A DNA stretch of 64,000 bases from Pyxidicoccus trucidator (GTDB lineage: Bacteria; Myxococcota; Myxococcia; Myxococcales; Myxococcaceae), in the NCBI RefSeq assembly GCF_010894435.1, contig NZ_JAAIXZ010000008.1, forward strand, positions 310,001 to 374,000, given 5' to 3'. Below are positions 54,595 through 64,000 of the stretch, piece after piece. Position 1 is the stretch's first letter. Each line of letters begins with the position of its first letter. The notes beneath the pieces were generated by a model. That model ran no database searches, was not told the origin of the DNA, and was given only the letters and a program-made list of their open reading frames with translations. The position numbers and the translations under genes were made by a program.

Positions 54595-57500
54595 TCAGTG
54601 CACGGGCCCGGAGCGGGGCAGGGTGACGGTGAAGGTGGAGCCCTGGCCCGGGGTGCTCTCCACGTCGATGGTGCCGCCCAGGGCCTGCACGATTTCGCGG
54701 ACAATCCACAGGCCCAGGCCGAAGCCGCCGTAGTGGCGCACGGACACGGCGCGCTCGAAGCGCTCGAAGATGCGCTCGCGGTCCTCCTCGGCGATGCCGA
54801 TGCCGAAGTCGCGCACCTTCAGCCGCACGTTCCCGTCGTCCTCCGCCATGTTGATTTCAATCGGCTTGCCGGCGCCGTACTTCATGGCGTTGGCCAGCAG
54901 GTTGCCCACCACCTGCTCCAGCCGCATGGCGTCCCAGCGGCCCACCATGACGGGCGAGGCGGTGTGCAGTCGCGCGGGGCACTCGGCGCGGGTGAGGGCC
55001 TCTCGGCTGCGCTCGAGCTGGCCGCGCACCAGCGCCACCAGGTCCACGTCCTCCAGCTTGATGTGGAGCTGGCCCTGGGCGATGCGGGAGATGTCCAGCA
55101 AGTCATTCACCAGCCGCCCCAGCCGCTGCGTCTGGGAGTAGGCGGACTCCAGCTTGGAGCCGAGCTTCTCGGGGGCCAGGGGCTTCTGTGCGCTGGCGCG
55201 CACCTGCGTCTGCAGCCCCTGGATGTGGAGCTGCAGCGAGGTGAGCGGCGTCTTCAGCTCATGTGCGGCGATGGAGAGGAAGTCGTCGCGCCTGCGTACC
55301 GCCTCCTGCTCGGCGCGGTACAGGCGGCCCTGCTCCTCGGAGAGGGCGGCGATGCGGGAGAAGTTCTCCGCGTTCTCCAGCGCGGCGCCCGCCAGCACGG
55401 TGACGAACTCGGCCAGCCGCTCCTCGTCTTCGCCGAACAGCGCGCCCACCTGCCGGTGGCTGGCCACCACGCACGCCACCGTCTTGCCCCGCACCTGGAT
55501 GGGGGCGCACAGGAGCGAGCGCACCCCGAGCAGCTCCATGCTCTCGCTGACGCCACCCGGCAGTCCCTGTCCCATGACGGCGATGCGGCCCGTCTCCAGG
55601 GCGCGGGCGAGGGCCGTGCGGCTGACGCCCTGGGCCTCGACTTCCTCCTCGGGCAGCAGGCCGCGCGGGTCCAGCACCACGCAGTGCTCGGCGCGCAGCA
55701 GCTCCAGCATGGACTGGCGCGCGGCCTCGAAGACGGCCTCCCGCGACAGGGCGGACGCGAGCCGGCGGCCGGCCTCCAGCACGCGTGGGAAGCGGTCCAC
55801 CAGCGACAGCGTGCCCACGCCGCCGTTGTCGCGCTCCATCCGCTCGGGGGCGACGCCTTCCTCCAGCGCCTCCAACTCGTGGGTGGCCTCCGCGGCATCC
55901 TCCGCGGCGCCGGGCCAGTCCAGCGCCTGGCCCAGCGCGCCGCGCGCCTGGAGCGTCAGCGCGCGCTCCTCGCGCATCTCCTGGCTCTCGGCGACGCTCA
56001 GGGCCTGCTCCAGGAAGCGGCGCGCGCGCCGGGGGTGGCCGCGCATGGCGGCCAGCAGGCCCCGCTCCCGCAGGGCGTGGGGGAGGTTGTTGTGGTAGGT
56101 GCGCGCGACCTGGTGGGCCCGCTTCGCCACCTCGTCGGCGCGCTCCAGGAGCGCCTCGCGGCGGGCGGGGTGCAGCGTGGAGGTGCCCTCCGCCAGCTGG
56201 CGCAGCGCGGTGGCCAGCCAGGGGGCGATGGGGGCCACGTACTCCTGCCGCAGGTGGGCCTCCTCCACGAGCCGCTCGGCGCGCTCCAACACCTCCACCG
56301 CGCCGGCGGGGTTGCCCAGGCGCAGCAGGCGGATGGCCTCCGCCTGCAGGACGCCCGCGTAGCTCTGCGGGTCCGGCTGGTCCGGGTTGGTCAGCTCGCC
56401 TTCCAGCAGCGAGCCGGGGATGCGGCCTCCGGCGGCCTTGGCCCATGCCTCCAGGCCCAGGCGCTGCGCGTAGCGGTCTCCCAGCGCGAGCGCCGCCGCG
56501 TGCAGGCGCTGGCTCGTCTCCAGCGCCTCCTTGAGGCGGCCCAGCCGGTAGAGGGACATCGCAATCTGGAAGGTGGCGTTGTTCACCTCCCACGGGTCGC
56601 CGGTGCGCTCCAGCAGGCGCACCGCCTCGCGGCACTTTTCGATGCAGTCGCGAAAGCGCGACGAGGCGTAGAAGGCCAGCCCGTAGAAGTGCAACGACTG
56701 TCCCTGGCCCCACACGTCGCCCTGCTGCCGGCGCAGGGCGAGGGACTTCTCCGCGTACGCGTACGCGCGGCTGAACCAGGGCAGGGTGGTGAGCGCGGGC
56801 GAGTGCGCCGAGTACGCCTGGGCCAGCTCCGGCGTGGGCGGGTAGCGCTCGGCCAGATTCAAATCGCGCAGGTGCGCCCACAGCACGGCCATGCGCCCGC
56901 GGCGGTACCAGTAGCCGTAGGCGAGCCGGCTGTAGAGCTGCACGGCCAGCATGTCCTTCTCGCCCTCTTCCAGGGGCCGGCGCGCGAGGAACAGGCGGGG
57001 GGCCACGGTGTGGCCCGCCTGCGACACGATTTCCCACAGCGAGCTGGCGCCGGTGAGCAGGCCGCGCGGGGGCACCCAGCGCCCCAGCAGCTTGAGGCTC
57101 TGCTCCAGGTACGTGTTGGCCTGGCCGAAGTCACCGCGCTTGAAGGCCAGCTCTCCCAGCTGGCCGAGGATGCGGGCCTGCTCTGGCCTGTCGCGGGCGA
57201 GGCCCTGCGCGCGCTCCAACTGCTGCCGCGCCTCTTCGTAGCGGCCGCGCAGCATGAGGACGTTGCCCAGGCCGGCAGCGATGCGGAAGCGGGTGCCCGC
57301 GTCGGCGCCCGGCGCGCCGCGCTCGGCGATGCGGTAGTTCAGCTCCGACGTCTCCAGGGCGAAGCGCTGGCGGGCCAGGTCCGCGGCCGTCAGGGCATAG
57401 GGCAGCGCCTGTGAGTACTCGCCCGCGGCGTCGAAGTGATAGGCCAGCTCGAAGGAGTCTTGCGGCGCGCCCTTCGCGGCGGCCCGCGCGGCCAGCCGGT

Positions 57501-59562
57501 GCAGCTCCTTGCGCTCCTGCGGCGTCAGCAGGTCCAGCAGCACCTCACGCAGCTTGTCGTGGACGAAGGTGTAGCGCGAGCCGTCCGCCCACAGCATGTG
57601 CCGACGGCGCGGCTCGTCCAGCGCGCGCACCACGTCCGCGGGCGTCGTCCCGGCCAGGGCCGCCATCCGCCCCAGCTCGAAGGCCTTGCCCAGCACCGCG
57701 CCCACCGACATGAGGCGCAGCGCGTCCGGGGGCAGCAGCCGCAGCCGCCGCACGAGGAAGGCGGCCGCCTGGCGCGAGGAGCGCGCGTGCGCCATGGCCT
57801 CCGCCTGCACCTCCCAGCCGTGCGGGCCGGGCACCAGCACGCCGTCCTCCACGAGGCCGTGCAGCACGGCGCTGGCCATGAAGGGGTTGCCCTCGGACAG
57901 GCGCGTCACCAAATCGGTGGCCTCGGGCGGCAGGGCGCCGGCCATGGACTCCGCCAGGCGCGTCACGTCGGCGGGGCCAAAGGCGGACAGGCGCAGGTGC
58001 GCGGTGGGGGCCAGCCGCCGCAGCACGTGCGTGGGGGAGATGTCCTCGCTGCGGAAGGAGACGACGACGAGCACCCGGCCCCGGGCCTGGCGGCGCGCGA
58101 GCGACCAGCCCTCCAGCGCGCGCAGCGTCAGCTCGTCCGCCCACTGGCAGTCGTCCAGTATCACCACGGCGGGCTCGTCCTCCGTGCCCAGCGCGCCCAG
58201 CAGCGCGGTGAGGGCCCAGATGCTGCGGCTCTCACCCAGCGACTCCGGGCCCAGGCCCTGGGGGGCGACCTGGGGCAGCGGGCACAGCGCGGGCTCCAAT
58301 TGCGGCAGCACCGTGCACAGCCCGGCCTCCTGGCCCGCCAGCCGCTCGCGCAGCAGCTCCGTCAGCGCGGGCCGCTCCTTCATGGTGGTGGTGATGCCGG
58401 AGGCCACTCCGGCGAAGAGCTGGAAGGGGCGCTGCGCGGCCTGGTCCAGCGCCTGCCCCTGCAGCACCCACGCGCGGTGCTGCACGGCGCGCGCTGCGAA
58501 CTCCTCCAGCAGGCGGCTCTTTCCGCCGCCGGACTCGCCCTCCACCACCACCAGCCGGCCCGGGTCCGTGCGGGTGCGCTCCAGCTCGCGCTCCAGCGTC
58601 GCCACCTCCTCGTGGCGGCCGACGAAGGAGGGCTCGGTGAGGCTGCGGCGCTGGTCATGCGCGCCGGTGATGAGCTCCGGCTCCGCCTGCCCGTGCGCCA
58701 GCGCGTCCTCGATGTCGCGCAGGTCCGCCAGCGCGGACTCGGCGGACTGGTAGCGGTCCTGCGGGTCCGTCTGGAGGAGGCGGGAGATGAGCTCCTCCAG
58801 CGCGCGGGGCACCTCCACGCCCACCGCGCGCAGCCGGGGCCGCGAGGCCAGGTGCTGGCGCAGCACCTCGCCCACGGAGGTGCCGTCGAAGGCGGGACGG
58901 CCGGAGAGCGCCTCGAAGAGGACGATGCCCACCGAGTACAGGTCCGACGTGGCCTCCACCGGACGGTTGAGCAGCCCGGCCTGCTCCGGCGACAGGTAGC
59001 GCGCCGTGCCCACGGGCAAGTCCCGCAGCGACGGGTCCAGCCGCTCGGTGCGGGACAGGCCGAAGTCCAGCAGGATGGCGCGCGAGAGGGGCTCGCCGGA
59101 GACGAGGAGGTTGGAGGGCTTCACGTCCCGGTGGAGGACGCCATTGCGGTGGGCCGCGGCCAGGGCGGTGAGGACGCTGCTGCCCAGGATGAGGGCCTCC
59201 GGCACGGTGAGCGGCCCCACCGACAGGCGCTCCTCCAGTGACTCCCCCTCAAGCCAGGGCGTCACCAGGTAGATGAGGTCGCCCGAGATGCCCAGATGAC
59301 GGAAGGGTACGACCGTGGGGCTGTCCAGGCGGGAGAGCACGGCGGCCTCGTGCTCCAGCCGGTGACGTGCGGCGGGGGCGAGTGCCACGGCGGACGTCAC
59401 CTTCACGACGACGCGCTCGCCGGTGCGCAGGTCGCTGCCAAGCCACGTGGAGATGCCGCGGCCGGTCTTCAGCCGCTGGGACAGCTCGAAGCGGTTCCCC
59501 AGACGCCTACCGGGTTGCGGCTCACCGGGCGCGGCGCCGGCGTATTGGAAGCCCTCAGCCAT
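54595..59562 (-). CDS. Giant Ser/Thr kinase-AAA ATPase-TPR-GAF-histidine kinase hybrid
   Basis: A 1655-residue cytoplasmic protein. Residues 22-290: Hanks-type kinase with HRDVKPSN and DFGLS; the glycine loop is TGRGISTWLG, and Lys is in RVVVKVTS. Residues 310-620: AAA_16-type ATPase with SFVGRHEEV, Walker A GESGGGKS (near 345) and Walker B-like VVILDDCQWAD. Residues 650-1230: helical TPR-like repeats. Residues 1265-1400: GAF domain. Residues 1420-1655: histidine kinase with IAAHELKTPL (His near 1434), NLLANAMKYG, DFGIGI and GGFGLGLWIV. The order matches fungal and bacterial large sensors of this class. No receiver domain is fused or adjacent. It converges on the PhcB-like gene with a 12-bp gap. 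Confidence 0.92.
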   Translation of the reverse strand: MAEGFQYAGAAPGEPQPGRRLGNRFELSQRLKTGRGISTWLGSDLRTGERVVVKVTSAVALAPAARHRLEHEAAVLSRLDSPTVVPFRHLGISGDLIYLVTPWLEGESLEERLSVGPLTVPEALILGSSVLTALAAAHRNGVLHRDVKPSNLLVSGEPLSRAILLDFGLSRTERLDPSLRDLPVGTARYLSPEQAGLLNRPVEATSDLYSVGIVLFEALSGRPAFDGTSVGEVLRQHLASRPRLRAVGVEVPRALEELISRLLQTDPQDRYQSAESALADLRDIEDALAHGQAEPELITGAHDQRRSLTEPSFVGRHEEVATLERELERTRTDPGRLVVVEGESGGGKSRLLEEFAARAVQHRAWVLQGQALDQAAQRPFQLFAGVASGITTTMKERPALTELLRERLAGQEAGLCTVLPQLEPALCPLPQVAPQGLGPESLGESRSIWALTALLGALGTEDEPAVVILDDCQWADELTLRALEGWSLARRQARGRVLVVVSFRSEDISPTHVLRRLAPTAHLRLSAFGPADVTRLAESMAGALPPEATDLVTRLSEGNPFMASAVLHGLVEDGVLVPGPHGWEVQAEAMAHARSSRQAAAFLVRRLRLLPPDALRLMSVGAVLGKAFELGRMAALAGTTPADVVRALDEPRRRHMLWADGSRYTFVHDKLREVLLDLLTPQERKELHRLAARAAAKGAPQDSFELAYHFDAAGEYSQALPYALTAADLARQRFALETSELNYRIAERGAPGADAGTRFRIAAGLGNVLMLRGRYEEARQQLERAQGLARDRPEQARILGQLGELAFKRGDFGQANTYLEQSLKLLGRWVPPRGLLTGASSLWEIVSQAGHTVAPRLFLARRPLEEGEKDMLAVQLYSRLAYGYWYRRGRMAVLWAHLRDLNLAERYPPTPELAQAYSAHSPALTTLPWFSRAYAYAEKSLALRRQQGDVWGQGQSLHFYGLAFYASSRFRDCIEKCREAVRLLERTGDPWEVNNATFQIAMSLYRLGRLKEALETSQRLHAAALALGDRYAQRLGLEAWAKAAGGRIPGSLLEGELTNPDQPDPQSYAGVLQAEAIRLLRLGNPAGAVEVLERAERLVEEAHLRQEYVAPIAPWLATALRQLAEGTSTLHPARREALLERADEVAKRAHQVARTYHNNLPHALRERGLLAAMRGHPRRARRFLEQALSVAESQEMREERALTLQARGALGQALDWPGAAEDAAEATHELEALEEGVAPERMERDNGGVGTLSLVDRFPRVLEAGRRLASALSREAVFEAARQSMLELLRAEHCVVLDPRGLLPEEEVEAQGVSRTALARALETGRIAVMGQGLPGGVSESMELLGVRSLLCAPIQVRGKTVACVVASHRQVGALFGEDEERLAEFVTVLAGAALENAENFSRIAALSEEQGRLYRAEQEAVRRRDDFLSIAAHELKTPLTSLQLHIQGLQTQVRASAQKPLAPEKLGSKLESAYSQTQRLGRLVNDLLDISRIAQGQLHIKLEDVDLVALVRGQLERSREALTRAECPARLHTASPVMVGRWDAMRLEQVVGNLLANAMKYGAGKPIEINMAEDDGNVRLKVRDFGIGIAEEDRERIFERFERAVSVRHYGGFGLGLWIVREIVQALGGTIDVESTPGQGSTFTVTLPRSGPVH

Positions 59563-59973
59563 TCAGTGCCCTCGCCCCCAATCGAATCGCCCCTGCGATA
59601 CGGTCGGCCGTGCGTCCCTCCAACAACCTTGGGTGCCGGAATGGACGGTGCCAAGGGGGAGGCAGGCGCATGCCTTCCGTGCACCGCCTGGGACATCAAC
59701 AGCCGTACATGCTTCGCTTCCCACCTGCTCAGCAGCCCGGGTAGAGGCTGCTCGGAGACCGGGTAGGCGGCCGCGCCCCCGCTGGGCATCGCTGTCCGCG
59801 CGTTGACGCGGGGCGTAGACCCGGGGGCGGGCGGTGGAGGGAGCGGCCGGTCTTCCGGCATGTTCCTCCGGCGTGGTACGCGGACGCCGGGGGCCAAGGG
59901 CGCGGCGCGGCCTGCCCGGAGTCCGCCACGCCCCCCAGACATCCGCCGGGCAACACCAGAGGACACACTCCCC
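59563..59973. other. Divergent promoter region with no visible gene
   Basis: The 411 bp separate the giant kinase gene from a divergent secreted-protein gene. Several open frames pass through it, but none has a recognisable product or start signal. The promoters of both genes should lie here. Confidence 0.5.
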
Positions 59974-60558
59974 ATGAAGCTCCTGACCACGCTCACCGCG
60001 GCGCTCGCGCTCGCGCTGCTCCTGCCCGCCACCCAGGCCGAGGCCTCCGACTACCCGCCGGACTACGCTGTCTGCAATGTGACGGATTCGAAGACGACGG
60101 GCTCCTTCGAGGTCATCCGCCGCACCACGAAGCTGCCGGGTCGCTTCGCCACGCTGACGGTGTCCTACCGGGGCTACCTGCGCAGCAGGTACCGGGACGA
60201 CCAGATCAGCATCTTCGTGAAGCTCAACGGCCAGCACGCCACGCTGAAGGCCAGCTCGGGCACGAACAGTGACGCGTACATCTATCTGAACGCGGGCCCG
60301 CGCAACTGCGGCAAGTGCATGCGCTACATGAACACGCCGCTGTGCAACGCGCACTTCGCCGCGGGCGGCCAGGAGGGCGTGTGGGTGTGCGAGCAGCCCT
60401 CCGCCACGGAGAACCACATCTTCCTGTACGGCTGGGACCCGTACGGCAACCAGAATGCGTGGGACATCTACGTGGCCGCGACGGCCAACGGCGAGTGGGA
60501 CAGCAACTCCGGCGCGAACTTCTACGCGCGGCTGCCGGTGCGGACTTCCTGCTGGTAA
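59974..60558 (+). CDS. Secreted protein of unknown function
   Basis: A 194-residue protein starting at the ATG at 59974 with AGAGGA about 13 bases upstream. The signal peptide ends at ATQAEAS. The mature domain is beta-rich and aromatic (GSFEVIRRTTKLPGRFATLTVSYRG; NHIFLYGWDPYGNQNAWDIYVAAT) with six Cys, including a CGKC pair, in agreement with an extracellular disulphide-bonded protein. I do not recognise the family. It might bind carbohydrate, judged only from the Trp/Tyr-rich strands. Confidence 0.72.
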   Translation: MKLLTTLTAALALALLLPATQAEASDYPPDYAVCNVTDSKTTGSFEVIRRTTKLPGRFATLTVSYRGYLRSRYRDDQISIFVKLNGQHATLKASSGTNSDAYIYLNAGPRNCGKCMRYMNTPLCNAHFAAGGQEGVWVCEQPSATENHIFLYGWDPYGNQNAWDIYVAATANGEWDSNSGANFYARLPVRTSCW

Positions 60559-60592
60559 CCCCTTAGATGGTGCATCAGGCGAATAGTCACGC

Positions 60593-60625
60593 TTGACACC
60601 CCCGGTCCCCCGGCGGAAAAGCCGG
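60593..60625 (+). promoter_or_regulatory. Candidate promoter/hairpin before the tyrosine-catabolism operon
   Basis: TTGACA at 60593-60598 matches a sigma-70 -35 box and lies 86 bp before the first start codon, but the region where the -10 box should be (near 60616) is not AT-rich. A CCCGGC/GCCGGG hairpin covers 60609-60626. The promoter call is weak. Confidence 0.3.
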
Positions 60626-60678
60626 GCCACAGATGGCGGCCCCGCCGTTACCCCCATGGGCCGCCGGGGAGCCCGGGA

Positions 60679-61652
<974 letters not shown>

Positions 61653-61656
<4 letters not shown>

Positions 61657-62312
61657 AGGCGCTCCGGCTCCACAGCTACTGGCGCTCGTCCGCCTCGTGG
61701 CGCGTGCGCCTGGCCCTGAACCTCAAGGGCCTGAAGTTCGAGTACGTGGCGGTGCACCTGCTGAAGGACGGCGGGCAGCAGCACACGGAGGCCTACCGGG
61801 CCCTCAACCCCATGCGCACCCTGCCCACGCTGGAGTGGACCGAGGACGACGGCACCGCACGTCGGCTGTCCCAGTCGCTCGCCATCCTGGAGTACCTGGA
61901 GGCGCGCCACCCTTCGCCCTCCCTCCTCCCCAAGGACCTCTACCTCCAGGCGAAGGCCCGCATGCTGGCGGAGATGGTGAACTCCGGGATGCAGCCCATG
62001 CAGAACCTGTCGGTGCTGCAACGCATCAAGAACGAGCTCAAGGCGGACGAGAGCGCCTGGGGCGCGTACTGGAATACCCGGGGGCTGGAGGCGTTGGAGG
62101 CCGCGGTGAAGCCCACGGCGGGCCGTTATTGTGTGGGGGACGAGGTGTCGGTGGCGGACATCTGCCTGGTCCCCCAGCTCCATGGGGCCCGCCGTTTCGC
62201 GGTAGACCTGTCGCCGTACCCCACGCTGCTGCGCATCGAAGCGGCGTGCAATGAGCTTCCCGCCTTTCAGGCGGCCCACCCGGACCGGCAGCCCGACGCG
62301 GTGCCGGCCTGA
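61653..62312 (+). CDS. maiA: Maleylacetoacetate isomerase (zeta-class glutathione transferase)
   Basis: A 219-residue GST-fold protein. The N-terminal motif YWRSSASWRVRLALNLKG corresponds to the SSCSxRVR signature of the zeta class, with Cys replaced by Ala as in many bacterial members. LPTLEW and QSLAILEYLE complete the glutathione site. It isomerises maleylacetoacetate to fumarylacetoacetate with glutathione as cofactor. The ATG overlaps the previous stop as ATGA. Confidence 0.92.
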
Positions 62313-62341
62313 CACTCGCGGAACCGCAAGGAGTCCCGGAC

Positions 62342-63505
<1,164 letters not shown>

Positions 63506-63520
63506 GCCGGGCTTGTTGGC

Positions 63521-63560
63521 GGTGCCGCGTCCTCCAGCGTGGCTGGAGGGCGCCGTGCCC
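63521..63560. terminator. Hairpin after the tyrosine operon
   Basis: CCTCCAG (63531-63537) pairs with CTGGAGG (63543-63549) with a CGTGG loop, and flanking GC-rich sequence pairs partly. It lies between the converging hpd and edge genes. There is no T-run. Confidence 0.4.
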
Positions 63561-63579
63561 GGGGGGCCTCGTGAGTGGC

Positions 63580-64000
63580 TCAGGGCGTGGCGTTCAGGGC
63601 CGCACCAAAGGCCCTGGCCGTCGCCGCGTCCTTGAGGAGCCAGATTTCCTTCAGCTCCTTCTCGCGCTGGAGCACCAGGTCCACGGTGGCGGAGCCGTAC
63701 TCCTCGCGCTCCTTCGTCAACATCGGGTCCACCTTCAGGTCCTTCTTCCAGAAGGCGATGAGCGAGCGGGCCATGTCCCGGTCGGGCCCCTCGGGCCCGG
63801 CGGCCTTCGCCTCCAGTCCCTGGATTGCCGCCTTCACCGCGGCGCTCTCGGACTTGAACCGGGCCTCGGAGATGTTCCGCACCATCTGGTCCAGCGGACG
63901 GAAGTCCTCGCCGGCCAGCCCATGCTTCGCGCGCACCGCGTCGCCCTGCTCCTTCAGTTGCTGGACGTTGATTGTGAGGGTGGTGGCGCCGTCCTTCTCC
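63580..64000 (-). CDS. Hypothetical protein, 5' end beyond the window
   Basis: The frame is open to the right edge; about 139 C-terminal residues are present (reading from EKDGATTLTINVQQL). It is charged and helical (LDQMVRNISEARFKSESAAVKAAIQG; LVLQREKELKEIWLLKDAATARAFG). No family is recognised. The strongly charged helices could be a coiled coil in a larger periplasmic or lipoprotein. Confidence 0.6.
   Translation of the reverse strand, partial: EKDGATTLTINVQQLKEQGDAVRAKHGLAGEDFRPLDQMVRNISEARFKSESAAVKAAIQGLEAKAAGPEGPDRDMARSLIAFWKKDLKVDPMLTKEREEYGSATVDLVLQREKELKEIWLLKDAATARAFGAALNATP

Overview
The window is about 70% GC and packed with genes. It looks like the chromosome of a predatory myxobacterium (order Myxococcales, probably Myxococcus, Corallococcus or Pyxidicoccus). 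The support for this is a membrane Ser/Thr kinase beside a DUF2381 protein, polymorphic toxin-immunity pairs of the Imm11 and Imm52 types, many Cys-rich or repeat-rich lipoproteins, and a very large kinase-ATPase-TPR-histidine kinase hybrid. No rRNA, tRNA, transposase or CRISPR array was seen. All calls come from reading the translations and DNA by eye; no database search was run.

Layout. 1-6.6 kb: the end of a 2-oxoglutarate oxygenase, then two copies of an Imm11-type locus flanking a kinase-DUF2381 pair. One copy keeps its PAAR-like AHH nuclease effector; the other has lost the effector and only the immunity gene remains. 6.6-11.8 kb: a VWA-domain protein, a TetR-lytic transglycosylase operon with a TetR-like operator facing a small fatty-acid hydroxylase, and an outer-membrane protein/lipoprotein pair. 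12-17.4 kb: a lipoprotein nuclease toxin with Imm52, an aminotransferase relic, then an operon of two lipoproteins (one caspase-like) and a second-type apolipoprotein N-acyltransferase. 17.6-29 kb: an eleven-gene, mostly overlapping contractile-injection (eCIS-like) operon: terminator-like protein, sheath, tube, Pro-rich protein, LysM tube-baseplate adaptor, VgrG-like spike, PAAR tip, gp25, baseplate J fused to a beta-propeller, tail protein I, and two membrane-anchored proteins. I found no AAA+ ATPase, tape measure or fibre gene in the window.

29-39 kb: secreted or envelope proteins, including an M23 peptidase, PD40 and other lipoproteins, twin membrane proteins with a PH-like segment, and a MopE-like calcium-repeat lipoprotein. 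39-42 kb: a D-2-hydroxyglutarate dehydrogenase-like FAD enzyme convergent with serA. 42-47.4 kb: two histidine kinases, a lipoprotein, an unknown protein and, between the last two, a striking array of nine identical 18-bp perfect palindromes at 48-53 bp spacing. 47.6-54.6 kb: trypsin-like lipoprotein, S9 peptidase, GspE-N-like protein and a PhcB-like methyltransferase. 54.6-59.6 kb: the 1655-residue hybrid kinase. 60.7-63.5 kb: a tyrosine-catabolism operon (fumarylacetoacetase, maleylacetoacetate isomerase, 4-hydroxyphenylpyruvate dioxygenase) without homogentisate dioxygenase. The right edge cuts an unknown gene.

The items most worth following are the eCIS-like operon with its propeller-fused baseplate protein and membrane-anchored partners, the palindrome array, the effector deletion that left an orphan Imm11 gene with a locally diverged patch, and the caspase-like lipoprotein paired with its own N-acyltransferase.
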